Origin: Poronia punctata
Lineage: Eukaryota > Ascomycota > Sordariomycetes > Xylariales > Xylariaceae
Length of the DNA stretch: 64,000 bases
Reading direction: 5' to 3'
Assembly: GCA_022579005.1 (NCBI GenBank)
Contig: MU401455.1
Span: 434,001-498,000, forward strand
Within the stretch, counting starts at the first letter, position 1; each line of letters begins with the position of its first letter. The notes under the pieces are model-generated. The model was not told the DNA's origin. It saw only the letters and a list, made by a program, of their open reading frames with translations, and did not search any database. This document shows positions 22,741 to 35,096 of this stretch, in pieces. A program made the translations under genes and the position numbers.

Positions 22741-24335
22741 ATGGCGGCGCCTCATGAAATGGTTAATGATGATGTTGAGATGGGCGGGACGACGACAGCG
22801 ACGGGCGATTTCAACGAGCTTCCCCCACAACCTATAGCGCAATACACATCAGCAGGATTCGACATAATCAAATCCGATCCGGAGGAGAAGCCGCAGCCGT
22901 CACCGTCATCATCACCACCACCACCACCATCACTACCACTACCACTACCACCACCGAGCAGTAGTAGTAGTAGTAGTAAACCAAAGACAAAGAAGAGGGG
23001 AACAGCAACAGCAGCAACCTCTCGGAAAACAACAACAAGCACAACCACAATCAAGAAATCAAGAGGAGGTGGACCAAAGTCAAAAAAGAACAAGAACAAG
23101 ACTCCGACTACTACTACTACTACTGCTGCTGCTGCCAAGACAAGTGTCTCGGGGGGAGTTGAAAGCTCCGAAGAAGAAGATGAGACAGATAACGGTCCAT
23201 ACTGTCTCTGTCGCGGCCCGGACGATCACAGATGGATGATTAGCTGTGACGCGTGCGAGGATTGGTTCCACGGCGAATGCGTCTCGCTCGATAAAGACGT
23301 TGGCGAGAAGCTGGTCGAGCGTTTCGTCTGTCCGAATTGCACCGATGGTAAACGGAACTATACAAAGTATCGCAAGACGTGCTCGCTCGTCGGATGTATA
23401 AACCCGGCGCGTCTGTATAACAACGAAGGAAAAGAGGATGAGAGGAGCGTCTTTTGTTCTAACGAACATTGCGATGCCTGGTGGGCTAGCATGATTGCTA
23501 CTTTGCCGACGAGAGGGGCGGCGAAGAAGGCTATCGAGGTTCTTACGCAGGAGGACTTTCTTGGTCTGCTTGCTGCTACTTCTGAAAAGGGAGGGTGGAA
23601 GATTGGGGATAAGCCTTTTGGTAGGTGGTTTCTTTTTTTTCTTTTTTTTTCTTCCCTATCTCACTTTTCTGCGGGTTTTTTTTTTTTGTCTTTATATAAT
23701 AATGGGTGTTACCCTTTCACTTATACTAACAAAAAAAATAACAAAAAAATACAGGCAACATCCAAAACCTCTGGTCAAACGGCCTCCCAACCCGACCAGG
23801 CGTGCTAAGCGAAGAAGAGAAACACTTCCTCCAAACCTCGGCAGCCGAACGTCTGGCGCTGGGAAACGAAATAGTCCAATACAAAAAAATGATGCAACTC
23901 CTCGACTGGGCCAACGCCCGCCGTCAAGCCGCCATCGAAGCCGGAAGATTCACCAAAGACAGCTGCGGCTACGACTACCGTCTCGACACCGTCTCCGTAC
24001 GCGTCCAGTTCGCCGCCTGGCTCGATACGCCCGAGGGCCAAGCCGTTTTCAAAGCCGGCAAACTCGACGCCCCTCCCCATCCGGATGATGGAGATGAGGC
24101 GGTAGTAGTAGTAGTAGACCCTCTGATAAGAGGGACTTGTGATCGGAAGAGATGTAAGCCCCACTCGGGCTGGTATAAACTCCTCATGAGCGCCGTCCGC
24201 GTCCTCGTCAAAGAGACTGCTACGGCGGCTGCTACCAAGCTAGAGGCTGAGGAGGCCATGAGGAAGGAGGCCGAGGCGAGATATGAGAGGAGACAGTTGG
24301 AGAATAATTCGGTCGAGGTCCTTAGTGAGGATTAA
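22741..24335 (+). CDS. spp1: Set1/COMPASS subunit Spp1 (PHD finger, CFP1 homologue)
   Basis: Exons 22741-23620 and 23755-24335 give 486 residues. The 134-bp intron (GTAGGT..CAG, branch ACTAAC) joins KPF-G-NIQNLW in frame. Spp1 reads H3K4 trimethylation and guides the Set1 methyltransferase complex in the nucleus. The PHD finger spans about 153-201 with all eight zinc ligands: Cys155, Cys157, Cys169, Cys172, His177, Cys180, Cys197 and Cys200. Trp175 and Tyr154 are candidates for the aromatic cage. A second cysteine set (Cys214, Cys219, Cys239, Cys244) matches the extra zinc knuckle of Spp1/CFP1 proteins. The C-terminal half is helical and charged (LLDWANARRQ; KETATAAATKLEAEEAMRKE). Residues 50-135 are runs of Pro, Ser, Thr and Lys encoded by trinucleotide repeats and may vary between strains. 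Confidence 0.88.
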
Positions 24336-25526
24336 TTCATGAATGGAAAGGGGGCGGGGGTTACGTTTATGTTCGGGGGGATGAGAAATTGAGATGAAGC
24401 GGATTTCGACCTGTACACTGAAGAAAGATGGACATGACATGGGTTATGTTAAGTTAGACATTAATACACCAGTACCGCAACAACTCGCAACAACTAGAGT
24501 CTAACCAACCGAGTACTAAAGGAAGAGTGGAACGGCTGGTTGTTACCCAGAAAGTATTCACGCTGGACATTCCCGGCGAGACACAGTTGACGCCGATAAT
24601 TGTCCAAGCCTGCTAACCTACGGAGATCAACTGTTTACGTGCCCAAGATGACCAATAGGCAAGAACGATGAAAACGATTAAAGGTCACGATGCATATTTC
24701 CTTACGATACTCGAGTTGACTAGTATTTGTTTTGATTTAATATCGAGGCCCACGTTCTCAACGTGGTTCGTTTAACAATCATCACCCCTTTATACTTATA
24801 GTAACCTGACCCAAGAACAACAGTACATTCCAAGCAAATGGTATCATAATAAATCTTCTCCAGCTCCCACCAAACCCAGGGGCGAATATCATCAAACAAA
24901 CAAAACCATCATTATAAAAGAGGGGTTATCGTAACATCCGCTGGGGGGGGAATCAAAAAGTGATAAAAGACCAGAAGACCGGAAAAGAGAAATCGCTTAA
25001 ACGCCAAATATAACAAGATTTTCATGATGCAGCCGCGAGGCTATCGTTCCGCTCTTACTTTGTCGACTTTCAGCCGCGAGGCTCCAGCTACTCCTAATCA
25101 GATGTAGAGTATAGGGGTAGATGATCCGCGACCATGGCATCTTCCACGCGTCGCTTCGCTTTCATTGCCCTTTCTTTTTATCTTTCCTTCTTTTCCGTTT
25201 TATACGTAGTACTCTGAATAGTTTCTGTTTTGGTTGAGGCTGTCGTGGTATAACTTCTGGTGATAAGATGATATTTTCCCGAGGGTATGTAATATCCGCC
25301 GCAAGCAAGCACTGTCAGATTCGGGCAGCCGTATGCTTGCGGTTCTGCCCATCCGCACATGAAAGGGCAATGGTGTGTTCCTCCGGATTAGGCATTTATA
25401 ATATACCTCTCCTTTATGTTCCCCGTCCCCCTTCCATAAGCACTCGAGTCTTCGAACTGGGCCAGGTAAGCATCAGTACCCCAGACGGTTGGATAATTCT
25501 CGTCGGGCGCATCAGCGGCCTCGCGT
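24336..25526. other. Intergenic between convergent genes, nothing found
   Basis: This separates the 3' ends of spp1 and the CNL1 gene. No further coding or RNA gene was recognised. GCCGCGAGGCT occurs twice near 25030 and 25073. Confidence 0.55.
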
Positions 25527-26084
25527 TTAATGTCGGTGTCGACGGCCCCCAGGGGCTGCTTCTTGACGGTGACCATGACCATGACCATGATGACGGTGAT
25601 GGCGGTGTTCGCGACCAGACCGTGATGATTGACTCGACTGTCCAAGTTCATGCTCGAGCTGTTCGACGCGGTGACGGTAGTCCCTCACGATATCCCGAAT
25701 GTGCGCAATGCGATCAAAGTCGACTTCGAGCTCGTCGATTTGGGCCATAATGTCCTGGAAGCGGGCTATCTCAGCATCGGCATTATCGACTAAGTTGCCC
25801 GCGTGGTCATACTGCTGCATTGTCACGAGGGAGCTCTGTTCGCTGAGGTATTCGATGCGGACTTGCATCTGCTGCATAAGGCGGTCGAGGTGGTGCGATA
25901 GTGTGGCTAGGCTCGAACTGTCTAGCAGCAAACGACCCTGGGAGGACGCTCGACTGGCGGCGCGCGACGAAGAGGATCCGGCCGCTTGAACTTGGTGGTA
26001 CCGAAGAAGCGCTATCTCCTCATCTGTCAGTCCCAACTGTGTGTCCTCGACGGCATTTACGGCATTGGCATCAGTGGACGGCAT
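25527..26084 (-). CDS. CNL1: BLOC-1 subunit CNL1-like coiled-coil protein
   Basis: A single exon encodes 185 residues. The protein resembles fungal CNL1, a subunit of the BLOC-1 complex that acts on endosomes and Rab/endolysosomal sorting. The recognised blocks are LGLTDEEIALLRYHQ near the N-terminus, the Ser-rich SSRAASRASSQGRLLLD, and a long helical segment (LSHHLDRLMQQMQVRIEYLS through IDELEVDFDRIAHIRDIV) predicted to form coiled coil. Identification rests on memory of these blocks. The C-terminal 35 residues are odd: a His-rich HRHHRHHGHGHGH run encoded by imperfect ATGACC repeats, then a short basic end. This tail is probably lineage specific, or the true 3' end may be spliced differently. 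Confidence 0.78.
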   Translation of the reverse strand: MPSTDANAVNAVEDTQLGLTDEEIALLRYHQVQAAGSSSSRAASRASSQGRLLLDSSSLATLSHHLDRLMQQMQVRIEYLSEQSSLVTMQQYDHAGNLVDNADAEIARFQDIMAQIDELEVDFDRIAHIRDIVRDYRHRVEQLEHELGQSSQSSRSGREHRHHRHHGHGHGHRQEAAPGGRRHRH

Positions 26085-27490
26085 GGCTTGTCGCCCACGT
26101 CACGCCAAAAGGCACCACAGGTGGGTGTAGGGCGGACGCAGGCGCAGGCGCAGGCGCAAACGCGGACGTCTACGTCCAAAATGGGCGGCGACGCGGATGA
26201 AAATGCGAGTCCAACGTGAGTGGAAGACGGGTAGTCGAAATCAATGTATCAATGGCTGTGTAGCGTCGGTAACGCAGGGGATTCGCTCCAAGGACTGGCG
26301 CAAGCGGGGCAGATGCGGATTTGGATGCAACGTCGTCTCGATTCGGTTCGGAGAATGTGACACCCTCAGGTCAATCGTCGAATCTACCGAGGCGCACAGC
26401 GACTTCATTGTCTTGGGCTGAAGAAGACAAAATCGACCATCGTCGCATGTGAAATTGGCCCCGGTATTGACTTCTCCGGTTCGCCGTTGCCTTGGGTATA
26501 CGATGGAGTAGGCACGGGTTGGAGATGTAATGATAGGCAAGACAGTTCAAGTCGAGGGACGATTGCAATGCTAGCGGGTTTCGACTATTGATAATTGCAC
26601 TTTTTTCTTTCTATCCTCCTCTGCTGACATGGAAGCGCGGTCTGTCGTGGAGGCTCGCATCGACTTGCAGGATGGGAGAGCGGGCGGGCTGCAGGCGTTC
26701 GCAGGCGACGTAAGCAGGAGAAAGCCGGAGGAGATGGAGAGCACAACGAGAACCGGGATGTTTGTTGGTTTTTAAAAAGCCAAAGCCGTCCGAGTATATG
26801 TCAGCAAACAGGGAATCTTGCCTGGTCTTTGTGTGATACGCAGATTGAAACATCGGTGCAACGCGACCTCCGGCACACCTTGTCGCGTTCTTCTGCTTCC
26901 CCGGCTGGGCTTATTTCCTGTAGTTTTAATAAAGCTGCGAATTTGTGACGGCAATCTCCCCGGATACAGGCCGAAGGTTCGAACAAAAGCCGTATTAATT
27001 AGTATCGGAGCGGCCTTGGACGGAAGGGGAAGCTGAATGTCACTCTGGATGATCAAGGTTTTGGAATTAATAAAAGTGACGAGTGAGGGTGGTGTGATAG
27101 TAATCTTGGGACTCGGATATACTTTTGCATTATCACTTAGCCTAGTCATTAGGGCACCTGTCACCAGTAGTTAAGATGAACCCTTTTTTTTCTTTTTTCT
27201 CGAATCTGCAACAAGAATTGAACCCCGAATTGGGAATCCGAAGAATTGTGAGGTGCTAATTGGATGATTATCCTCTTAAGTACGAGTACGAGTAAACACA
27301 ATTGATTGCACAGAAAGTAAAATCTAAAAGCAGGTTGGGGTGGTCGAACCTTTCCTAACGGGTGCACCTCTCTACGCGCGCCTCCCTCGTTTCTGCTCAC
27401 AACATCGAGAGTACCTACAGTATACACTCGAATATCAAGAATTCGGGCAGGAAGCACCTAGATAAGTACCCTCGCTACCTCCCTCACATC

Positions 27491-27530
<40 letters not shown>

Positions 27531-29070
27531 GAGCTGTCGCAGATTGTACCTACCTCCTGACACCCCGATCCAAGTCAAAAATATTGATAACTAAGGCAGG
27601 TACAGAATCTAGTGCGGTAAGCGACGATCATCATGCTAAGCAATCAAAGGTTGGATGAAATTGAACCGCCTTGAACCGACCAGCCAACCTCGTAATCAAA
27701 TCCCAGGACCTTTGTTACAGCCTCAATTGATCATGGGAATTTACGTGTAGTAAGGACACAGGAGTGACCGATTGCAGCATTGTAACCCTATGGGGGTAAT
27801 ATGACGTACAATGCGCATGAATACATATTAAATCAACCCTTTGGGTACGTACCAGAGGCTAACGTATTGGAAAGAATCCTCAAATTTGTATGTTTTGATG
27901 GGTTGCCCTTTCTGCGATCACTTACATGTAGACAGCAGATAGGTCCGTGTTGTTACGAAGGGGGATAGGGAACACGATCATGGTAATATCATATGAATGT
28001 ATGCTCATTCCAAAGACATTTTATCATCCAATGTTTCAAGACAGATGGACGACGTCTACAACAACCCTTACCCTTGTAGTACCTGCCTATTATAGACCTA
28101 ACTGAAGGCCACGATATCAAAACAATGATCGCCTTCCTCCCTTACGACCGATATAATTCCATTTTTGTATGCTCAGGTGTATAAACCATAACTAAGTACA
28201 TTACATGGGGACCTGCTCGGTAGGTTACAACAGCTATGCGGTTTCCCGGGTTAAGCTCATCGTGCCTGATCGCCTCTACATGCATCATGCAGTGCATGCA
28301 GAGTGTACAGTATAATAAACGATATATCTACAGTAGGCAGGTACGATGTACATAGTAGTTGCATGTACGTCACGTAGGAATGTGCATTATGTTCCGGATA
28401 TTTATCAGGATAATAAACGAATGCAGCATTTAAATATAGCTGGTTGTTTTCGTTTGCATTTTGGTTTTGTATCTTAATTGGGGACGGATCTCAACCCACC
28501 GCGACCTCGACCAGCATCGGCGGGCATGCTGCATGCATACAACTCCAACTCAGATCAGTGGGGGGAATCCATCTATCATGATTATTTCCCAACACGTAAG
28601 TGTATAGTCTACATGTAATGGTCGGTAATCGGTCGATAGCACTGTCAATTGACCATTTCACATGAGTACGTCGAGAAGCTGTCCTCAAGCAGCTCTATCA
28701 TAGGTAACGAACAGTTGTCCCAGCCAATGCTTATGTTCTTATCGCGTAGTTTGCGCGCAGCCGAATCCTTAGTATACATAATATCATATGGCTAACCTAG
28801 GGCACAATCTCCAACTACCTATGCATCCAGTCTTGCGCTTCCCCAGGACCGCTTCGGAAAGGCGCGCCGTCCCACCTGGTCTGGGCACGCAATAATTTTT
28901 CCGCCATACTACGACTTCGGTTGAATTAAGGCGAGTATGGTACTCGGTGGAGAGGAGGTAGAAGCCGTAGAGATGATAAAGGAGCTTTCTTCGCTGCAAT
29001 GGCGCAAAAGAGAATACGCCCATTCGCTCTCGCTAGTCCATGAAGTTGTCCAAGGTGTGTCTAGGCCGAG
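26085..29070. other. Intergenic, no supported gene
   Basis: No protein family was recognised. A weak two-exon possibility starts at 26629 on the + strand (see rejected items). The stretch includes a 35-base A-run and TACCTA-rich DNA up to the esterase gene. Confidence 0.5.
27492..27526. repeat. Homopolymer of 35 A
   Basis: Uninterrupted adenines. The sequence to its left shows no retrotransposed gene that I could recognise. Confidence 0.95.
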
Positions 29071-30727
29071 ATGAGATTGCAAATATGGACGCTGACCCTG
29101 ACGTTGGGTTCGCTCGTCAGGGGCACGATTCTTCAAAATGGTCAAGTTAGGGAGACCAACTTCCCCGACACCAAGATCGATGCTTCAGAATATGATTTCG
29201 AGACGTACGGTGCCGACGCCTCGGAGTTATCATACAAAGGTCGCTGGGATTCGAACAAGGTGTCATTTTGGTCGTGAGTCAAGCTTGTTCCGGGCTTGAG
29301 CCCGCCCTTTGTAAATCATTGGGGTCGATAAGTTCCCCATGTCTGACTCCAAATATGAATTCAGAGCAGCCGGACTGGTTTTTGGCTTCTCGGGAGATAC
29401 GGTCGCCATCACGTTTGGCGAGAACACGGTTGATCGTACCCTGATAGGCTATCGTATCGGCGGCATGGATTGGACTTTTACCAACGTCACAACAGGTGGC
29501 ACGCACTTGCTCGTCACTTCTGAAACACCAGGGATCGCCGAGACATATCCCATCAACCCCAAACGATTCGAGATGCGCGTTTCCAACTGGGGCTACGGCG
29601 TCCAGATCGATAAGGTACATGTCGCTGCGGGGGATTCCTTGGTCAAGGTCAAGCCCTACAACCGGACGATCGAGTTCATCGGAGATAGTCTCTCGGCCGG
29701 AGACTTCCAGAGCTACGAAGGCATGTCCAGCTTTGCCTATGGCGTGGGTGAGGGTCTTGGTGAGACTGAATATTATGTCACGGCATACCCCGGTATCTGC
29801 GCAGCTGACCAGGAATGCTGGGGCAATCCGCGGGGACAAGTACATCAGTGGTTCTATGCTTCGGACACGAGTTGGCGGGCGGCGGAAATCTGGGGTGGTA
29901 GGGGGTTTTTTTTTTTTTTTTTCTGTGCCCTTTTTCCTCTAGCGAACTGGACGATGACTGACGAGAATTCAAGATGAGCCCGAGCCCTGGGACTTTGAAA
30001 AGATGGAAACCACGCCCGATCTGGTCGTGATCAATCTCGGCACCAACGACAATAACGAACATAACAATGTGTCCGCCGAGGCCTACGTTGACGCTTACAC
30101 AAAGCTCATCCAAGGCGTCCATGGGAAATACCCCAAGGCGCAGGTCGTCGTTATGGTCAGTGTCTGTCAATATTTGACAGGGAAAATAGGGATAAGGAAC
30201 TAACCCAACCATCTCTCCACACAGGAACTCTGGCTCGGCTTCTACCAATACGGCAACAGCTATGGACAAGACCAAGGATTTCAGAAGGAGCTGCAGGGCA
30301 TTGTCGAGTACTTCAACTCGGACGAGTACCTCTCGGCACCCAAGATATGGGATGGCACGAAGAACAAGACGACGACGCTCGATAGCCCGAGCGAACCGTT
30401 TGTCCACTACTTTGAAACCAAGGGTATATTGCAGCACAACGACATTGGGCCCGGCTATCATCCCACCGATGTGGGCGCCATCAAGGTTGCCAGTCACTTG
30501 AGCCAGTACATCAAGCTGACCTTTGGCTGGGACCTGGTCGCCACTGGACCCGAGTAAGTTCTCCTTCTATCCTTTGCTTTCATGTAAAGGACGCGGTGGT
30601 TTCATAGCCATGTTACCTGTTTCACAACTAGTAGAAACAACAAAGCATCATTGTGACAAACTAACAAGCTATCAATACTAGGGTCTTCCACGAGACGCTG
30701 TACTGGAACAACCAGGATACCTATTAA
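29071..30727 (+). CDS. Secreted SGNH/GDSL esterase, carbohydrate esterase 2-like
   Basis: Five exons, 29071-29273, 29365-29897, 29974-30155, 30225-30553 and 30682-30727, give 430 residues with every join in frame. Residues 1-18 look like a signal peptide (hydrophobic TLTLGSLV then G), so secretion is expected. Residues ~55-165 fit the beta-sheet N-terminal domain of CE2 esterases; the SGNH hydrolase domain follows. Its nucleophile block is IEFIGDSLSAG with Ser176, the oxyanion Asn is in NLGTND (Asn270) and the catalytic His is in GYHPTD (His385). The usual Asp three residues before this His is absent; the nearest is Asp379. CE2 enzymes are known that work with a Ser-His dyad. The family deacetylates plant or fungal polysaccharides. 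Intron 2 has two possible donors (29895 or 29898), differing by one Gly. Confidence 0.85.
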
Positions 30728-32903
30728 GGCGCTCGAGCGAAAGCAAGGTTCGAAGAAGCCCAGTTATACCCCACGCATCAAATTCTCGGTACTCGGACCT
30801 CTTTAGCACCGGGATCAAACTTGTACCCTTTTTGCGGAACCGAGACAGATTGTAGATGCCGTGTACATTGCTATTTGATAGTGGGTGTGAGCTTGACCCT
30901 GATCTTGAAATATCTCCCACTTCGATGGATAATAGGGAGGAATGCGAAAGAATATCAATTTCAATATATACCTGCGTATCGATACATTGTATACGAAATT
31001 TACAATTTGCGCGAGAATGGCCTTGACGATTCGTTTTGGTCCTTTTCATATAGTCCGACCTAGTTTTGATGGAGGGCATACATTCCCATCAGCCTTCAGG
31101 TGATAGGAAAGTCGGGGTACTCGTGGAGACGTGCCTTTCCCGCTACCAAGGTTCGAGCGGCCACGCTCGGATGTCTGTAACGAGAAGGGGGAAGGGGGAT
31201 CGAGAGCTGGTAGGACAAGGGTACAAGACAACTCCGATTCCTAGTTCGGTTGCCCCTCCCCTTTTCCAAGATATGTGATTCATTCATTCATTTCTTTTCC
31301 AGGTAACGTTTTATACGGCGTACCGTGTCCGAAGTGTCGGCAGGTAGGTAAATCCCGGAGAAAAAAAAGCACGAGAAAAACGAAGGTCTAACCAGTGATC
31401 GATCCTGAACTGTCCGTTTTCTCACTTACACTCTCTTTCCCGTGTTCCGGTTACCTAACCTCCCCGCCCGGGATCTGAATTTTTTTTTTTATCCGAGTTC
31501 TCCCCCTGCCGCTTTTTAGAGTTCGCGTTCAACTTCTATAGAAAGGTAGGTAGGTAGGTACATCCTAGGTAAGTAAGTACCACCGATAGGTAGAGAGAAT
31601 AAGTCTGTCCATCCACCTACAAAACAACACAGCTGTACCTTTAGCTATTTTTCATTTGACTTCCCCTCCGACTCTCCCCCCCCCATCTCTGATTTATCCC
31701 CCTTTTCATAAATACACATTACATTACACATGACAGAGCTGGCGCGTAAGCTCTCTGTGGGAAGCTTGGACGCTCGTCGCCGCATTTCTGTTAAAAAAAA
31801 CACCCCCCAACTGTATCAATCAATCAATCATTTTGGAATTAAAAACTGACGTGGAGTAAGTTCTATCTACCCACGATTTGAACTCTTGGTGTCCCATACA
31901 ACATTTTTTGACTCCGAGGCTTATAGGTAATCGCCTTATACACACACACACACATACACACACACTAGGTAAGTACCTAATTCCGTAAGGCAGTGCTCTC
32001 TCTATCTCTGCAAAGTAAGTAAGTAAGTAAGTACATATGTAATGTAGATACCCCATCTGTTATTTATAGTCCTAGGTACCTACCTACCTTGGTGAAGTGC
32101 TAACTAAGTTTGACGAGGTAAAAAGACAGCTGTTACTAGGACAGGACAGGACAGGACGTTCACGAATAAACACTTAAAACATAACCAGGTAGGTACTTAC
32201 ATACTTACATACCTCGGGTAGGGAGGTACCCATAAAGTTTTAATACTACATAGGTAAAGTAGGTAGGTAGATTAGATATATCTGCAAATCATAAAGTATT
32301 CGGCAAAAGTCTCCAAGTCCATCTATCCATCCTACTTGAAAGACGCTTTGACCGTAAAAGGGACCCAACGTTCGGAGGCGGGGGTGGCGGGCTTACACCG
32401 GAGGCCGATCCCCGGACCAGTTCCGTCACCTCGTATCCAAGATTGGGGAAATGCGTTGACAGATCCAAATTCTTGCTTGATGAGTGCAGTTATATATACA
32501 TACATCTCTTGGATTCAACCCGCATTTTAGAAATATATCACTTAATTTGTAATTCACTTCTCGTAATAGGTACAAAGATACTTTATGCAAACAATATTTA
32601 AATTGACTACATGTAGTATAAGACGATGACAAATACAAGGCAAAGTTTAGGAATTATACTTGATCATCTACTTCCTCTCTCTGAACTCCACTCGTAAAAA
32701 CTAAGAAAGTATATAGAAAGTATGTTCGTGTACCAGTTCGCCAAAGGCCCGTGCACGAGCCAGGAATTTAAAAAAAAAAAAAAAAAAAATTGAAGTTCCC
32801 TCGCACTAGAAAGATTACTTTAGGTGGTACAAAAAATGATTTGCTGGAAGTTCATAATGAGGCAGTTCGTGAGGAGCTTCATGCACTACGTTCGGGGCCA
32901 TCA
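30728..32903. other. Intergenic, repeat-rich, no gene found
   Basis: Contains TAGGTA runs (31545-31575), a CA-rich microsatellite (about 31939-31966), AAGT repeats (about 32016-32032), four AGGAC copies (32138-32157) and an A-run near 32769-32788. No coding segment was recognised. Confidence 0.6.
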
Positions 32904-35096
32904 CTATACCACAATAAAGGTTAGTCGGGTTCTAGCTAGCTCAGATGTAATCATCACGGGTCGAGTCAACTCACTCTCATGCGGCAAGGGATCGCTCTTG
33001 TCAACTGCAATGCGGCTGGCTTCAAGTTCCTCTACCGGCGTTACTGGCCTGTCTTGTGTAGGGCCCAGATCTTCGGTTTGCTCCTTGTTGCTTGTCCTAC
33101 GCCAGAGGAGGATGGCTGCACCGAAAATACCAAGACCACCGAGGATACTCCCAACCGCAATACCGGCTTTTGCTCCGGCTGAAATACCCGACTGATGATG
33201 ATGGGCTGGTAGCGTAGTCGGGCCTGGTTCAGATAGGACCGTCCAATAAGTTGACCAGCTCTTTTCAAACGAATCAATTGGATTTGTTAATATCGACGTG
33301 TCTTTTTCATCGATGGTCTTTACCACTCTCTGCTCCACTTTTGAGAGAAGTGCTTTAGTTAGCCGCCGTGAGCTAAAGTATCATTGCTCCCTCTTTAAAG
33401 TGTATGAAAGGATGAAATGGCATATTTCAGTTTCAGCCAACATGGAATACGTACTATTCGGACCTGGTCCCTGAGCCATGAAAACGGTCTGCGTATCATA
33501 GTTAACGCCGTAAAAGGCTGCCTGTAGGAATGCTCGGCCAAGAGGCCAGGAGACGACTGGTTGTTCTGTATTTTCGGTTGTTAAGGACTTGCATGGAAAA
33601 TATGATCGTGGTTTGTCCACTAGGGGTCGTGAGAGCGTTAGGTTGAGAAGCTGGAACGGAACCTTGATTGTCACATTCCGTGCGTCTGAATCTGCGAGGA
33701 CAATAGCCATGTATGCAGGGGAGTTGATAATGGTTGAATATTTCGGATCGCTCTGGTTCCAAAGGTATAACGCCAGACTCTCGTTCCATATAACCGGGAG
33801 ATATTGGGAAGCAGTTTCACACTAGACGAGAATCTTGAGGTTATTACCACTCTGCTCATAGGGGCATACATGATACTGATTACAAGAAAAGTACTGCTTC
33901 CAATATGAAGTGATTAGGTTAGGGGGTGTATGTGACTTCGGGATTCACTCACAGTGCCGGGAGGAAGGTAGATATATGGTACGGACGGAGACGGTTCTAC
34001 CAAGACCGAACCGGGAGTTCCACCTTGTAGTTTGACGATATCAGCTGCATAGGAGTTGTTGCCGACTCCTTGGTAGATGCTGCCAATGGTAGATTGGTTG
34101 TAAGGCGAGTTGCCAACCTGAGTGCCCAGGAGAACGTCGAGCAAGAACATGTTCACCACGGCACTGTCATCGATCTTAAAGGTCCCTGCCTTTCCCAGAG
34201 CTCTGTTCTGTTCATACCCACCTAATACAAGGGAGCCAGACTGGTTGTGTGGCGCGCTTCCCATGTGCATACCAAATGAGCTGCTGGTGATGTTTTTATA
34301 TGCTTTAAGCTGGTCAAGGATCGACGGGTCATTATCTGGGCTATTCACGCTTTCCGGACCTAGCCCCAAGATTCCAACCTTGTTTGGGAGAACACGGCCA
34401 TCAGCTTCAGTGAAGATTGAATTGTTCATAACCAGGATTGAACGATTGACAGTTATATCGTTACTGGTCAAAGGGGCAAGCACGATTGACTCGAAATAAC
34501 CGTATGCATCCCAGGACTGCCCTGTGGTCGTCGTGTTGTACACAAACCACTCTCTGGGTGCTTGAGCGTATATTTGCGTGTTTGTAGCAGAGGGCGAGTC
34601 GTCCAAAGCATTTAGCCCGTTGGATGTATTAGCGACAATATAAGTTTCAGAGCCACCAGTCGGCCATACGTCTGTACTAAACCGGCCGTGGCCAATCTAG
34701 TCTCCGTGTTAGTTGAGTTACCCTCACTGTCGGTATGATACCGGTAGTTTGTGGTATTAGCGCCTTAAGGCTTAAGTATTATGTAGGTACCACTAAACAT
34801 GACCGATCTAGGTTATCCATTCCGTCAGGGCTAGGTACAATCTGAAACTTACTTACTTCTGCAATTGCCGTTATTCCAACCCCGATGGTGACAGCCTGCC
34901 ATGGGCCGTCGGGTCCCAATGTGTGTTGCCCATCGAGATTGCCCAGATCCGACGTCCATTGCAGTTGAACAACCTGTGCTTTGGAGATGGCGTTGAGCGC
35001 GGCAGAAGAGGATAGGTAGGCCGTCTTCATTCTAGCTCTCATATTTCGGTTGTCCTGGAAAATCTTAAATGCGATGAAAAAAGGGCAGGAGGACAA
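32904..35096 (-). CDS. Membrane-anchored pepsin-like (A1) protein, catalytic Asp residues absent
   Basis: Minus-strand exons 35096-34857, 34696-33953, 33821-33455 and 33337-32904 give up to 594 residues. The joins keep frame; the last one creates a Met codon after GPGPN. The fold is that of family A1 aspartic proteases: GILGLGPESVN, a flap-like region with SFGMHMG and SGSLVLGGYE, and a C-terminal lobe with VTIKVPFQLLNLTL and LGRAFLQAAFYGVNY. Both active-site D-T/S-G motifs are replaced. The first site reads FSTDVWPTGG and the second reads VLVEPSPSVPYIYLPPG. Proteolysis is therefore unlikely. One membrane helix (AGIAVGSILGGLGIFGAAILLW) precedes a charged tail of about 65 residues, so a surface binding or sensing role is inferred. 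Many N-glycosylation sequons are present. The start is uncertain: Met codons at 35042 and 35030 are alternatives, and a separate signal-peptide exon may be missing. Confidence 0.75.

Noticed and set aside
26629..26970. A possible two-exon 62-residue gene (26629-26709 joined to an exon beginning after the CAG that ends near 26842).
   Set aside because: Frame and splice signals fit, but there is no recognisable family or conserved motif, and the second exon has ordinary composition.
26772..27164. A 130-codon minus-strand frame.
   Set aside because: No domain, poor codon pattern and no splice partners.
31939..31966. CA repeats and neighbouring arrays considered as a CRISPR-like pattern.
   Set aside because: There are no repeats separated by unique spacers anywhere in the window, and the organism is eukaryotic.
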